Positions 8,605-16,215 of a stretch of DNA of 64,000 nucleotides are shown here, in pieces; position 1 is the first letter of the stretch, and each line of letters starts with the position of its first letter. Source of the stretch: Mesorhizobium sp. ES1-4 (lineage in GTDB: Bacteria > Pseudomonadota > Alphaproteobacteria > Rhizobiales > Rhizobiaceae). The notes beneath the pieces are model-generated. The model saw only the letters and a program-made list of their open reading frames with translations. It was not told the origin of the DNA and made no database searches. The stretch lies in assembly GCF_020164745.1 (NCBI RefSeq), contig NZ_JAIUGV010000018.1:57818-121817 (forward strand), given 5' to 3'. A program made the position numbers and the translations under genes.

Positions 8605-10316
8605 GCCTCCTGCGAGGGCAAGGTGATGCGCACGGCCGTGCCCTTGGCCGGCGAGCTTTGAACAACGAGCTGACCGCCTATTCTTTCGACCCGCTCCCTG
8701 ATTCCGAGCAAGCCGTATCCATCATTCTTGCTCGAAGGATCAAAGCCGCGTCCGTCATCGATCAGATCAAGGCAGACTTCTCCTGGCAGAAAAATCAGCT
8801 TAGCGGTGACGAGTTTCGCCTGTGCATGGCGTAAGGCGTTGGTAAGAATCTCCTGACCGATACGAAACAGATTCTCTTCCGAATTCGGAGGCAGCGATCG
8901 CGGTGCGCCAAGCACCGCGAACTCCAATTTCAGGCTGGTTCCTGCCGTCATCTTCGTGAACAACTCGGCCAGCGCTCGGCTGAGATTGCTGTCGGCCAAC
9001 GCCTGCGGACGCAGTGCGTGTACGGAACGCCGGGCTTCATTGAGACTTTCGCGGGCCAAGCGACGGGCGCGGTCCAGATGCTCTCCGGCTTCTCTTGAAA
9101 GTCCCCGCAGGTTTGCATCCTCTGCAGCTTCCAACTGCACGATCACGCCCGTAAGCCCTTGGGCAAGAGTGTCGTGTATATCGCGAGCGATGCGATTGCG
9201 TTCTGCGATCACGGCCGTTTCGCGTGTCTGAGTGGAAAGGCGCGCGAACTGGATCATCAGCATCACTTGGTTGGCCAGCGCCTGGGCGAGGTCCATCCCC
9301 TCGGTGCCAAACATCCGTTTCTCGACGAAGCGAAGACCGATCGCCCCTTCAAGATGGCCAGCAACGAACATTGGTACTAGCAACACAGTGATGATGCCCA
9401 TCGGCAGCAGGCGATCGCGCAGAGAAAAGGCTGGAACGGTGCGGATGTCTTCGATGAGGCTGGGCTTACTCGTACGAAAGACCTCCGGCCAGGGCCAGCG
9501 CTCTTCCATCGGCAGCCACTTGTCTATCCCGGCGAACCGAGGATCGGCGCTGGTTACCACCCGGCCCTCTTCGAAGGCCATTTCGATGCCTATCATTCCA
9601 CTTCCGGCATCCCGTCGCCAGACGCTGATGCTATGCGCACCGAATTGCTCGGTGATGATGCGCAGCACGTGTTCCACCAACTTATCGGCCACGGGTTCCA
9701 TCGCCAGCGCATCGAGCGTGCTCTTGAGTGCCTCGACCTGGCCGCGCGAGACATTTGCTGAAGCACTGAGCGCCTGCTCGACGCGTTTGCGCTCTTCGAT
9801 GTCCGTGTTCGTGCCGTACCACCGAATCACCGCGCCCGCCTCGTCGACCAGCGGCGCGCAACGCAACAAAAACCACCGATACGCGCCATCGAATCGGCGC
9901 ATCCGCGCTTCATGCTCGTCTGGACGTGCCGATTTGATGATCTCGCCCCAATGTTCCTCCAGGCCGGGAAGGTCTTCCGGGTGGATTACGCTTACCCAGT
10001 TCCAGCCCAATCCCTCTTCCATGGAGAGGCCGGTGTAGGCACACCATTGGCTGTTCAAAAACTCGACCGAACCGTCCGCACGGCCGAACCATATCAATCC
10101 GGGTGTCGTATCGGTGGCGAGCCGAAAGCTCGCCTCCCACTGCCGCCGGTCCGCATGGATACGAAGTAATTCGTTCTCTTCAGTGAGCCGGGCTGAAAGC
10201 TTCCTGCTGGCATCGAGGTCATTCCTCGCGTGGGCCAGTTCTTGATCGAGCAGTTTAAGCTTCCCGCCCGGATCGTCCGCTGTTCCCGTGCTGGTGTCCA
10301 TGACGCTGGTGTCCAT
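8601..10316 (-). CDS. Soluble PAS-GAF sensor histidine kinase (NarL/DesK-type, HisKA_3)
   Basis: This is a kinase of about 571 residues without clear membrane spans, so it should sense a cytosolic signal. It opens with a short coiled coil, then a PAS domain with its PAC motif (WFLLRCAPL, YGTNTDIEERK), a GAF domain, a HisKA_3 dimerisation helix carrying the phospho-His (RIARDIHDTLAQGL), and an HATPase domain (DDGRGFD, GYGLLGIRERV). A 15-bp tandem duplication at its 5' end repeats the MDTSV segment. A GAGGAA box five bases before the ATG at 10316 favours that start over the ATG at 10337 or 10301. It is the partner of the overlapping response regulator. Confidence 0.9.
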   Translation of the reverse strand: MDTSVMDTSTGTADDPGGKLKLLDQELAHARNDLDASRKLSARLTEENELLRIHADRRQWEASFRLATDTTPGLIWFGRADGSVEFLNSQWCAYTGLSMEEGLGWNWVSVIHPEDLPGLEEHWGEIIKSARPDEHEARMRRFDGAYRWFLLRCAPLVDEAGAVIRWYGTNTDIEERKRVEQALSASANVSRGQVEALKSTLDALAMEPVADKLVEHVLRIITEQFGAHSISVWRRDAGSGMIGIEMAFEEGRVVTSADPRFAGIDKWLPMEERWPWPEVFRTSKPSLIEDIRTVPAFSLRDRLLPMGIITVLLVPMFVAGHLEGAIGLRFVEKRMFGTEGMDLAQALANQVMLMIQFARLSTQTRETAVIAERNRIARDIHDTLAQGLTGVIVQLEAAEDANLRGLSREAGEHLDRARRLARESLNEARRSVHALRPQALADSNLSRALAELFTKMTAGTSLKLEFAVLGAPRSLPPNSEENLFRIGQEILTNALRHAQAKLVTAKLIFLPGEVCLDLIDDGRGFDPSSKNDGYGLLGIRERVERIGGQLVVQSSPAKGTAVRITLPSQEA

Positions 10317-10320
10317 GACG
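10291..10320 (-). repeat. 15-bp perfect tandem duplication over the histidine-kinase start
   Basis: The 15-base unit at 10291-10305 is repeated exactly at 10306-10320. On the minus strand it duplicates five codons including an ATG, so the gene has two in-frame candidate starts (10316 and 10301) in identical local sequence. Only the outer ATG also keeps the upstream GAGGAA box. Confidence 0.95.
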
Positions 10321-10414
10321 CTTCCTCGATCGCGCATCGTATGAACCTAGCACCCTCGGTTTCACACACGGAACGAAAAACTTTTTTCGCGGGCATCGGC
10401 GGTCGCCACAAAAG

Positions 10415-10427
10415 GTACGGTTCGTAC
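10415..10427. promoter_or_regulatory. Candidate operator palindrome in the kinase/hydrolase divergent region
   Basis: GTACG (10415-10419) and CGTAC (10423-10427) form a perfect 5-bp inverted repeat with a 3-bp centre. It lies in the divergent region between the NarL-type kinase gene and the hydrolase operon. Binding by the response regulator is a guess from position and symmetry; such short palindromes also occur by chance. Confidence 0.35.
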
Positions 10428-10548
10428 ATTCCAGGTCAGAATCGGGCAAGGCGATCCGCTAGCCCCTGCCTATGCTCCTTGTAGAAGCAATCGCTTGCCT
10501 CGCGCTGATGGCGGCCAAGCTTCACTGCTCAATGTTAAGGAGGATAAT

Positions 10549-11463
10549 ATGCTTAGAACAATCATGGCTGGATTCGGTGTGCTGCTGGGTACTCTGCCGG
10601 CGTGGGCGACAGTCGTCCCGTTCCCAGCAGACTTCAGGACACAGTCAATCGACACCAACGGCACTAGCCTCTACGTCCGCGTCGGCGGCAAGGGCCCCGC
10701 AGTCCTGCTGCTTCATGGCTTCGGCGACAGCGGCGACATGTGGGCTCCGCTCGCCGCTAAGCTGGCGAAAGACCACACGGTGATTGTCCCGGACCTGCGC
10801 GGCATGGGCCTTTCGGCCCATCCAGACACCGGCTACACCAAGAAGAACGAGGCAGTCGACATTGCCGGCGTCCTGAACAATTTGAAGATCGACAAGGTCG
10901 ACCTCGTCACCCACGACATCGGCAATATGGTGGGCTACGCGTTTGTCGCCCAATACCGCGAACGCGTCAGCCGGTGGGTCAACATCGACGCGCCGCTGCC
11001 CGGGATCGGTGATTGGGATAACATCATCCGCCTGCCGCTGCTGTGGCACTTCAACTTCCGTGGTCCTGACATGGAGCGCCTGGTCGCGGGGCGCGAACGC
11101 ATTTATCTCGACCGCTTCTGGAACGAACTTTCGGGCGATCCCAAGAACATCGACGAGGCGACGCGTGAGCACTACTCCGCGCTTTATGCACGGCCTCACG
11201 CTATGCACGACGCCTTCGAGCAATTCGCCGCATTCTCCCAAGACGCGTCCGACAACAAAGAGTTTCTCGCCAAGGGCGGCAAGCTCGCCATGCCGGTGCT
11301 GGCGGTCGGCGCGGAAAAATCCTTCGGCACCGCGCAAGCCGATGACCTGCGCTTCGTCGCCGCCGATGTGACGACCGGCATCGTCCCCGACTCCGGTCAC
11401 TGGATCATGGAGGAGAACCCGGACGCAACGATCAAGCTGGTCCTCGACTTCCTCGCCAAATAG
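10549..11463 (+). CDS. Exported alpha/beta hydrolase with Asp nucleophile (epoxide hydrolase/dehalogenase-like)
   Basis: This 304-residue alpha/beta hydrolase begins with a signal peptide (hydrophobic core about 6-20, cleavage after PAWA), so it probably works in the periplasm. The oxyanion loop is LLHGFGDSGDMW. The nucleophile elbow reads THDIGN, with Asp where lipases have Ser, as in epoxide hydrolases and haloalkane dehalogenases. The catalytic His lies in DSGHWIMEENP near the C-terminus. An AAGGAGG box at 10537-10543, five bases upstream, fixes the ATG at 10549. It heads a four-gene run (isochorismatase, lipase-like hydrolase, SDR) divergent from the NarL-type two-component system. Confidence 0.87.
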   Translation: MLRTIMAGFGVLLGTLPAWATVVPFPADFRTQSIDTNGTSLYVRVGGKGPAVLLLHGFGDSGDMWAPLAAKLAKDHTVIVPDLRGMGLSAHPDTGYTKKNEAVDIAGVLNNLKIDKVDLVTHDIGNMVGYAFVAQYRERVSRWVNIDAPLPGIGDWDNIIRLPLLWHFNFRGPDMERLVAGRERIYLDRFWNELSGDPKNIDEATREHYSALYARPHAMHDAFEQFAAFSQDASDNKEFLAKGGKLAMPVLAVGAEKSFGTAQADDLRFVAADVTTGIVPDSGHWIMEENPDATIKLVLDFLAK

Positions 11464-11507
11464 CCGCCGGCAGGCTGAAAGATCGTGCCAACAAAGGGAG
11501 AGGTATT

Positions 11508-12116
11508 ATGACGAGCCAGCCCATGCGCAGTCCGGAACAGGATCATCTTCTGACCCCGAAGAACTGCGCCGTTCTGATCATCGACTATCAGCCGATCCAG
11601 GTGACATCCGTCGCGTCGATGGACCGGCGAACCCTGGTCGCCAACATCGTCGCCGTGGCCAGGACAGCAAAACTCTACGGCGTGCCCGTGGTGTTGACGA
11701 CCGTCAACGTAAACACCGGCCGCAACCAGCCGATCATCCATCAGCTGCACGACATCTTTCCGGACATCGATCCGATCGACCGAACGGCGATCAACGCCTG
11801 GGAAGACAGCGATTTCGTTGATGCCGTCAGAAAGACCGGTCGCAAGAAGCTTGTGATGGCCGCGCTATGGACAGAAGTGTGCCTGGCGTTTCCCGCGCTC
11901 GACGCGTTGCGGGAAGGGTTTGAGGTCTACCCCATGATCGATGCCGTGGGCGGCACGTCCGCAGACGCGCATCGAGCCGGCCTCGACCGGATCGTCCAGG
12001 CCGGCGCCATGCCCGTCACTTGGGTGCAGTTCGCCTGCGAGTTGCAGCGAGACTGGCTGCGCGAGGAGACCGTGCCGGGCTTTGCCGAAATCGTCTTCGC
12101 CGTCGAAGGGCATTGA
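11508..12116 (+). CDS. Isochorismatase-family cysteine hydrolase (YcaC-like)
   Basis: This 202-residue cytosolic protein has the isochorismatase/cysteine hydrolase fold. The early catalytic Asp is in LIIDYQP, and the nucleophilic Cys is in MAALWTEVCLAFPAL, followed by the VYPMIDAVGG segment. This arrangement is closest to YcaC-type hydrolases rather than true isochorismatase, because no phosphopantetheine carrier domain is attached. A GGGAGAGG box lies about six bases before the ATG. It lies 44 bases after the exported hydrolase and 15 bases before the next hydrolase, consistent with one transcript; the substrate is unknown. Confidence 0.87.
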   Translation: MTSQPMRSPEQDHLLTPKNCAVLIIDYQPIQVTSVASMDRRTLVANIVAVARTAKLYGVPVVLTTVNVNTGRNQPIIHQLHDIFPDIDPIDRTAINAWEDSDFVDAVRKTGRKKLVMAALWTEVCLAFPALDALREGFEVYPMIDAVGGTSADAHRAGLDRIVQAGAMPVTWVQFACELQRDWLREETVPGFAEIVFAVEGH

Positions 12117-12131
12117 ACGAGGAAAGAAGAG

Positions 12132-12980
12132 ATGAACCAGGAAGTCCTAAACCCAACTGAAGACCGCTTCGAGGGTGCCGGCGGTTTGACAATAGCCTTT
12201 CGATCGTGGCGACCGGCCGCCAAGTCGCGCGGCGTGGTCGTTATGGTCCCCGGCTTCAATTCCCACAGCGGCTACTACGGCTGGGCGGCGGAGCAACTGA
12301 CGGCCGACGGTCTCGCGGTTTACGCCGTCGACCTTCGCGGACGTGGCAAGTCGGACGGCGAGCGCTTCTACGTCGATGCCTTCGACGACTATGCCGGTGA
12401 TGTCGCGAGCGTTGTTGAGATCGCCGGATCGCGGGATCCCGGCCTGCCGGTCTTCCTGCTGGGCCACAGCGTCGGCGGCGTCGTGGCCTGCCTCTATACG
12501 CTGCAGAACCAAGCCGGGCTTGCGGGGCTTATCTGCGAGAGCTTCGCTTTTCAGGTGCCGGCGCCCGACTTTGTCCTTGCGGTGCTCAAGGGGCTCAGCC
12601 ATTTGGCCCCGCATGCGCGCGTCCTGCATCTTAAGAACGAGGACTTTTCCCGCGACCCGGCCATTGTCGAAGCCATGAACGCCGATCCGCTCATCGCGCA
12701 CGAAACCCAGCCGACCAAGACCATGGCCGCCATGGTTCGCGCCGATGAGAGACTGAAGAAGGAGTTCCCGCGGATAACGCTCCCTGTGCTCATATTGCAT
12801 GGCAAGGCCGACAAGGCGACAAGGCCCAGCGGCAGCCAGCTTTTCTACGACACGGCGGGTTCCGTGGACAGGACGTTGAAATTGTATGACGGCCATTTCC
12901 ATGACCTCCTCAACGACTTGGACAAGGAGATCGTCATGGCCGACATCAAGGCTTGGGTTGCCGCGCACCTTAAGAATTGA
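12132..12980 (+). CDS. Alpha/beta hydrolase, monoacylglycerol lipase-like (Hydrolase_4)
   Basis: This 282-residue cytosolic hydrolase has an oxyanion loop VPGFNSHSGYYGW like the HG-x-EHSGRY loop of monoglyceride lipases. The nucleophile elbow is GHSVGG (about residues 113-118), the acid lies in ILHGKADKATRP, and the His is in GHFHDLLND near residue 262. It lacks a signal peptide. A GAGGAAAGAAG purine stretch precedes the ATG. The gene sits in the middle of the putative hydrolase-SDR operon, and may cleave an acyl ester; its true substrate cannot be read from sequence. Confidence 0.87.
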   Translation: MNQEVLNPTEDRFEGAGGLTIAFRSWRPAAKSRGVVVMVPGFNSHSGYYGWAAEQLTADGLAVYAVDLRGRGKSDGERFYVDAFDDYAGDVASVVEIAGSRDPGLPVFLLGHSVGGVVACLYTLQNQAGLAGLICESFAFQVPAPDFVLAVLKGLSHLAPHARVLHLKNEDFSRDPAIVEAMNADPLIAHETQPTKTMAAMVRADERLKKEFPRITLPVLILHGKADKATRPSGSQLFYDTAGSVDRTLKLYDGHFHDLLNDLDKEIVMADIKAWVAAHLKN

Positions 12981-13019
12981 ACGCCGGTGAGATCGCCAGT
13001 CGCAAAGGAGCATTTCGTC

Positions 13020-13784
13020 ATGGCCAGACTGCAGGACAAGGCCACGCTGATCACTGGCGGTACCAGCGGCATCGGCCTCGCCACGGCGCGGCGCTTCGTC
13101 GAGCAGGGAGCGCGCGTCGCCATCACCGGCACCAATGCACAACGTCTGGAGACGGCCCGCGACAGTCTCGGCGGCGATGTGCTCGTCATCGTCGCCGACG
13201 CCGGAGACATCGCCGCTCAGAGCGAGATAGCGCGGCGGATTGGGGAGACCTTCGGCAAGCTCGACGCCGTCTTCGTCAACGCTGGCATCGCTGATCTGCG
13301 TCCGCTCGGCGAATGGACCGAAGCGGCTTTCGACAGGAGCATCGACATCGATCTCAAGGGACCGTACTTCCTGATCAAGGCGCTGGCGCCGCTCTTTTCC
13401 AACCCGTCGTCGATCATCCTCAGCGGCTCGGTCAACGCGCATATGGGTATGGCCGGAACCGACGTCTATTCGCTGGCCAAGGCAGGGATGATCTCGCTTG
13501 CCCGAACGCTCTCCGGTGAACTGATAGGGCGCGGCATCCGCGCCAATGTGATCAGCCCGGGGCCGATCGATACGCCGCTCAACGAGAAGCTTGGCCTGAA
13601 CCCGGCGGCGTCGAAGGCGCGCGCGAAGGCGGTCGTCGGCATGATACCGGCGGGCCGGTTCGGCACTGCAGAGGAGATTGCGAACGCGGTGGTGTTTCTC
13701 GCCTCCGACGAATGCCGCTTCATGGTCGGTTCGGAAATGCTGATCGATGGCGGCATGAGTATCGTCCGAAATCCGCAGACCTGA
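13020..13784 (+). CDS. Short-chain dehydrogenase/reductase (classical SDR)
   Basis: This 254-residue NAD(P)-dependent oxidoreductase shows the cofactor loop TGGTSGIG near residue 13, the NAG strand (VNAGIAD), catalytic Ser in LSGSVNAH and the YxxxK pair in VYSLAKAG. The C-terminal IDGGMSIV segment is typical of the family. A frame extension to 12987 exists, but an AAGGAG box about ten bases before the ATG at 13020 and the normal family start support the shorter form. It is the last gene of the run starting at 10549. Substrate unknown; an alcohol or ketone released by the neighbouring hydrolases is a reasonable guess. Confidence 0.9.
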   Translation: MARLQDKATLITGGTSGIGLATARRFVEQGARVAITGTNAQRLETARDSLGGDVLVIVADAGDIAAQSEIARRIGETFGKLDAVFVNAGIADLRPLGEWTEAAFDRSIDIDLKGPYFLIKALAPLFSNPSSIILSGSVNAHMGMAGTDVYSLAKAGMISLARTLSGELIGRGIRANVISPGPIDTPLNEKLGLNPAASKARAKAVVGMIPAGRFGTAEEIANAVVFLASDECRFMVGSEMLIDGGMSIVRNPQT

Positions 13785-13832
13785 CCGGTTCGATGCGTGG
13801 GTGGCCATGTGCCAGTCGATGACCGGGCGAAG

Positions 13833-13864
13833 AGAGCACCCGCCAGATCCGCAGGTGCTCTTTC
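13833..13864. terminator. Hairpin between convergent SDR and chloroperoxidase-like genes
   Basis: AGAGCACC (13833-13840) pairs with GGTGCTCT (13854-13861) around a 13-base loop, followed by TTTC on the plus strand. It lies just after the SDR stop and just after the stop of the convergent hydrolase, so it could end either transcript. Confidence 0.5.
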
Positions 13865-13879
13865 GTCCGTTCGGAAAAC

Positions 13880-14737
13880 CTATGCCTTGAAGAAGGCCAG
13901 CAGGTCGGCGTTGATGATTTCGGCGTGGGTTGTGGCCATGCCGTGCGGAAAGCCCTTGTAGACCTTGAGCTCGCCCTTCTTGAGCAACTTGATCGCCAGC
14001 AGCGCCGAGTCGGCGATGGGGACGATCTGGTCGTCGTCGCCGTGCATGACAAGCACCGGTACCTCGATCGCCTTCAAATCCTCGGTGAAGTCGGTCTCCG
14101 AGAAGGCCTTGATGCAGTCATAGTGCGCCTTGGCGCCGCCCATCATGCCCTGGCGGTACCAGTTGTCGATGACGCCCTGCGAAACCTCGGCACCCGGGCG
14201 ATTGAAGCCATAGAACGGGCCGGCGGGAACATCCACGTAAAGCTGGGCGCGGTTGGCGGCGACGCCGGAGCGGAAGCCGTCGAACACCTCGATGGGAAGG
14301 CCGCCGGGATTGGCTGGGGTCTTGAGCATGATCGGCGGCACCGCGCCGAGCAACGCTGCCTTGGCGACACGGCCGCCCGAGCCATGCCGGGCGACGTAGC
14401 GCGCCACCTCGCCGCCCCCGGTCGAATGGCCGACATGGATGGCGCCCTTGAGGTCGAGATGCGCGACAAGCTCGGCCACGTCGGCGGCATAGGTGTCCAT
14501 CTCATTGCCGGTATCCGTCTGCGTCGAACGGCCATGGCCGCGCCGGTCATGGGCAATGACGCGATAGCCCTGTGCCAGGAAGAACAGCATCTGGGCATCC
14601 CAGTCGTCGCCGCTCAGCGGCCAGCCGTGATGGAAGACGATGGGCTGTCCGGTTCCCCAGTCCTTGTAGTAGATCTGCGTGCCGTCCTTGGTGGTGATCG
14701 TGCCGCTGCCTGAGCCTGATTTGGTCTGCGAGGTCAT
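13880..14737 (-). CDS. Alpha/beta hydrolase, non-haem chloroperoxidase/perhydrolase type
   Basis: This protein of about 285 residues carries the cofactor-free haloperoxidase signature: HHGWPLSGDDWD oxyanion loop, RGHGRS, nucleophile elbow GHSTGGGEVARY, acid in HGDDDQIVP and His in GFPHGMATTH. Such enzymes hydrolyse esters or lactones and can make peracids from peroxide. An ATG exists at 14749, but a GGAG box sits about seven bases before the ATG at 14737, so the latter was chosen. The gene is divergent from an OhrR/MarR-type regulator, with three TATCGCGATA palindromes in between, so it is probably repressed by that protein and induced by peroxides. Confidence 0.9.
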   Translation of the reverse strand: MTSQTKSGSGSGTITTKDGTQIYYKDWGTGQPIVFHHGWPLSGDDWDAQMLFFLAQGYRVIAHDRRGHGRSTQTDTGNEMDTYAADVAELVAHLDLKGAIHVGHSTGGGEVARYVARHGSGGRVAKAALLGAVPPIMLKTPANPGGLPIEVFDGFRSGVAANRAQLYVDVPAGPFYGFNRPGAEVSQGVIDNWYRQGMMGGAKAHYDCIKAFSETDFTEDLKAIEVPVLVMHGDDDQIVPIADSALLAIKLLKKGELKVYKGFPHGMATTHAEIINADLLAFFKA

Positions 14738-14752
14738 CTCAATCTCCATTAG

Positions 14753-14787
14753 ATTTATATCGCGATAAACAATATCGCGATATAAAT
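14753..14787. promoter_or_regulatory. Perfect 14-bp inverted repeat, probable OhrR/MarR operator
   Basis: The arm at 14753-14766 (ATTTATATCGCGAT) is repeated in exact inverted form at 14774-14787, with a 7-base spacer. Each arm contains the self-complementary 10-mer TATCGCGATA (14758-14767 and 14773-14782). The element lies immediately upstream of the chloroperoxidase-like gene, where a repressor would block its promoter. Confidence 0.8.
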
Positions 14788-14827
14788 ACCGCTAGCCCAG
14801 CTTGATCTCCCTGTCCATAAAAATATG

Positions 14828-14837
14828 TATCGCGATA
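14828..14837. promoter_or_regulatory. Third TATCGCGATA operator copy near the MarR-family start
   Basis: A further exact copy of the 10-bp palindrome TATCGCGATA lies 52 bases before the start of the MarR-family gene. It suggests that the regulator also controls its own transcription. Confidence 0.7.
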
Positions 14838-14888
14838 GCATTTTTCGTGGTACATATTACAGGCGTTTAATCGGCAAAGGAATGCGTC

Positions 14889-15317
14889 GTGCCTCTCCCG
14901 CTGGACAATCAGCTCTGCTTCACGCTCTACGCGACCAGCATGGCGATCAATCGCACCTACAAGCCGATGCTGGACGAGATGGGCATCACTTACCCGCAAT
15001 ATCTCGTGCTCAACGCGCTGGGCGAGGCCGACGGCATGTCGGTCGGCACGATCGCGCACAGGCTCGCCTTGGAATCGAGCACGGTCACGCCGCTGGTCAA
15101 GCGGATGGAGCAGGCCGGCCTGGTAACCCGCCAGCGCAGCCAGAGCGACGAGCGCCAGGTCCAGGTCGACCTGACATCTGCCGGGCGCGCGCTCCTCGTC
15201 AAATGCAACTGCCTGAACGAGACCCTGATCGAACGCTCCGGCATGACGCTGGCCAAGCTCGACGCCCTGAACCGGCAGGTCCAGGCCCTGCGTGACGCGT
15301 TGAGTGGCGACCGATAG
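14889..15317 (+). CDS. OhrR-type MarR-family redox regulator
   Basis: This 142-residue winged-helix regulator resembles the organic-hydroperoxide sensor OhrR. C10 in DNQLCFTLY corresponds to the reactive cysteine, Y14 and Y24 are near it, and YPQYLVLNAL follows. C106 and C108 could supply the second cysteine of two-Cys OhrR proteins. The recognition helix and wing lie in SSTVTPLVKRMEQAGLVTRQRS...DERQV. The start is GTG with an AAAGGA box about seven bases upstream. The usual partner Ohr is absent here; instead the divergent gene is a chloroperoxidase-like hydrolase. Sensing of organic peroxides is inferred from the cysteines. Confidence 0.87.
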   Translation: MPLPLDNQLCFTLYATSMAINRTYKPMLDEMGITYPQYLVLNALGEADGMSVGTIAHRLALESSTVTPLVKRMEQAGLVTRQRSQSDERQVQVDLTSAGRALLVKCNCLNETLIERSGMTLAKLDALNRQVQALRDALSGDR

Positions 15318-15550
15318 CGACCCGCCTCCGGCCATGGCTTGCACCGCTGCCCTCCTTCCGCTATAGAGCCGCCACCCGCGTAGACACCCTTGGAGGCAAC
15401 GCGGCGGAAGGCTGCCTTCCCCTTGTGATCCCGAACAAAGATCCGCTCACCGCGGTCTCCGGTATCGGACATCGAGGTCTGGCGGCTTTCGACGTTTACG
15501 GCCTGGCATCGCCAACCGTAGGCGCTCCATAACACACGAAAGGAAGTGCC

Positions 15551-16192
15551 ATGAGCCACGATACTTACGAGCTCAAGGCCGAAGCGCGCGAACAGGTCGG
15601 TAAGGGGTCCGCCCGTGCAGTTCGCCGCAACGGTAAAGTGCCTGCAGTAATTTACGGTGACAAGCAGCCTCCCCTGGCGATCGCGCTCACCTACAAGGAC
15701 ATCTTCTACAAGATCCATGGCGGCGGGTTTCTGACCACGGTCGCCACGATCGATGTCGACGGCAAGAAGATCCAGGTCCTGCCGAAGGACTTCCAGCTTG
15801 ATCCGGTCAAGGACTTCCCGATGCACGTGGATTTCCTGCGCATCGGCAAGGACACGGAAGTCAATGTCGACGTGCCTGTCCACTTCATCAATGAAGACAA
15901 GTCCCCCGGCATCAAGCGCGGCGGCGTGCTCAACATCGTGCGTCACGAGGTCGAGTTCCACTGCCCGGCCAATGCGATCCCGGAATTCATCACCGTCGAT
16001 CTCACCGGCGCCGACATCGGCGATTCGATCCACATCTCGGCGGTCAAGCTGCCGGCCGGCGTCAAGCCGGTCATCTCCGACCGCGACTTCACCATCGCGA
16101 CCATTGCAGGTTCGGCGGCGATGAAGCCGGAGACGGAAGAGACGGTCGAGGCCGAGGCCCCTGAAGCGGCTCCCGCCGCCGAAGAGAAGTAA
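15551..16192 (+). CDS. rplY: 50S ribosomal protein L25, CTC/TL5 form
   Basis: This 213-residue protein is the long form of L25, which binds 5S rRNA. It has the L25 domain (about 1-95: ELKAEAREQVGKGSARAVRRNGKVPAVIYG) and the CTC C-terminal beta domain (about 100-190), plus an acidic Glu/Ala-rich tail. An AAAGGAAG box lies about six bases before the ATG. The gene is followed 23 bases later by pth, a conserved bacterial pairing in which ribosomal protein and peptidyl-tRNA recycling genes are co-transcribed. Confidence 0.96.
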   Translation: MSHDTYELKAEAREQVGKGSARAVRRNGKVPAVIYGDKQPPLAIALTYKDIFYKIHGGGFLTTVATIDVDGKKIQVLPKDFQLDPVKDFPMHVDFLRIGKDTEVNVDVPVHFINEDKSPGIKRGGVLNIVRHEVEFHCPANAIPEFITVDLTGADIGDSIHISAVKLPAGVKPVISDRDFTIATIAGSAAMKPETEETVEAEAPEAAPAAEEK

Positions 16193-16215
16193 GTCTTTCC
16201 CGCCCGGAGGCGACG

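Noticed and set aside
10363..10390. AT-rich near-palindrome around CGAAAAACTTTTTTCG upstream of the kinase
   Set aside because: Looks like a terminator or operator but follows no gene end and is not exactly symmetric; treated as ordinary promoter sequence.
15318..15550. Possible L25 autoregulatory leader upstream of rplY
   Set aside because: A leader is expected for ribosomal genes, but no convincing mimic of 5S rRNA or terminator-antiterminator could be drawn by eye.
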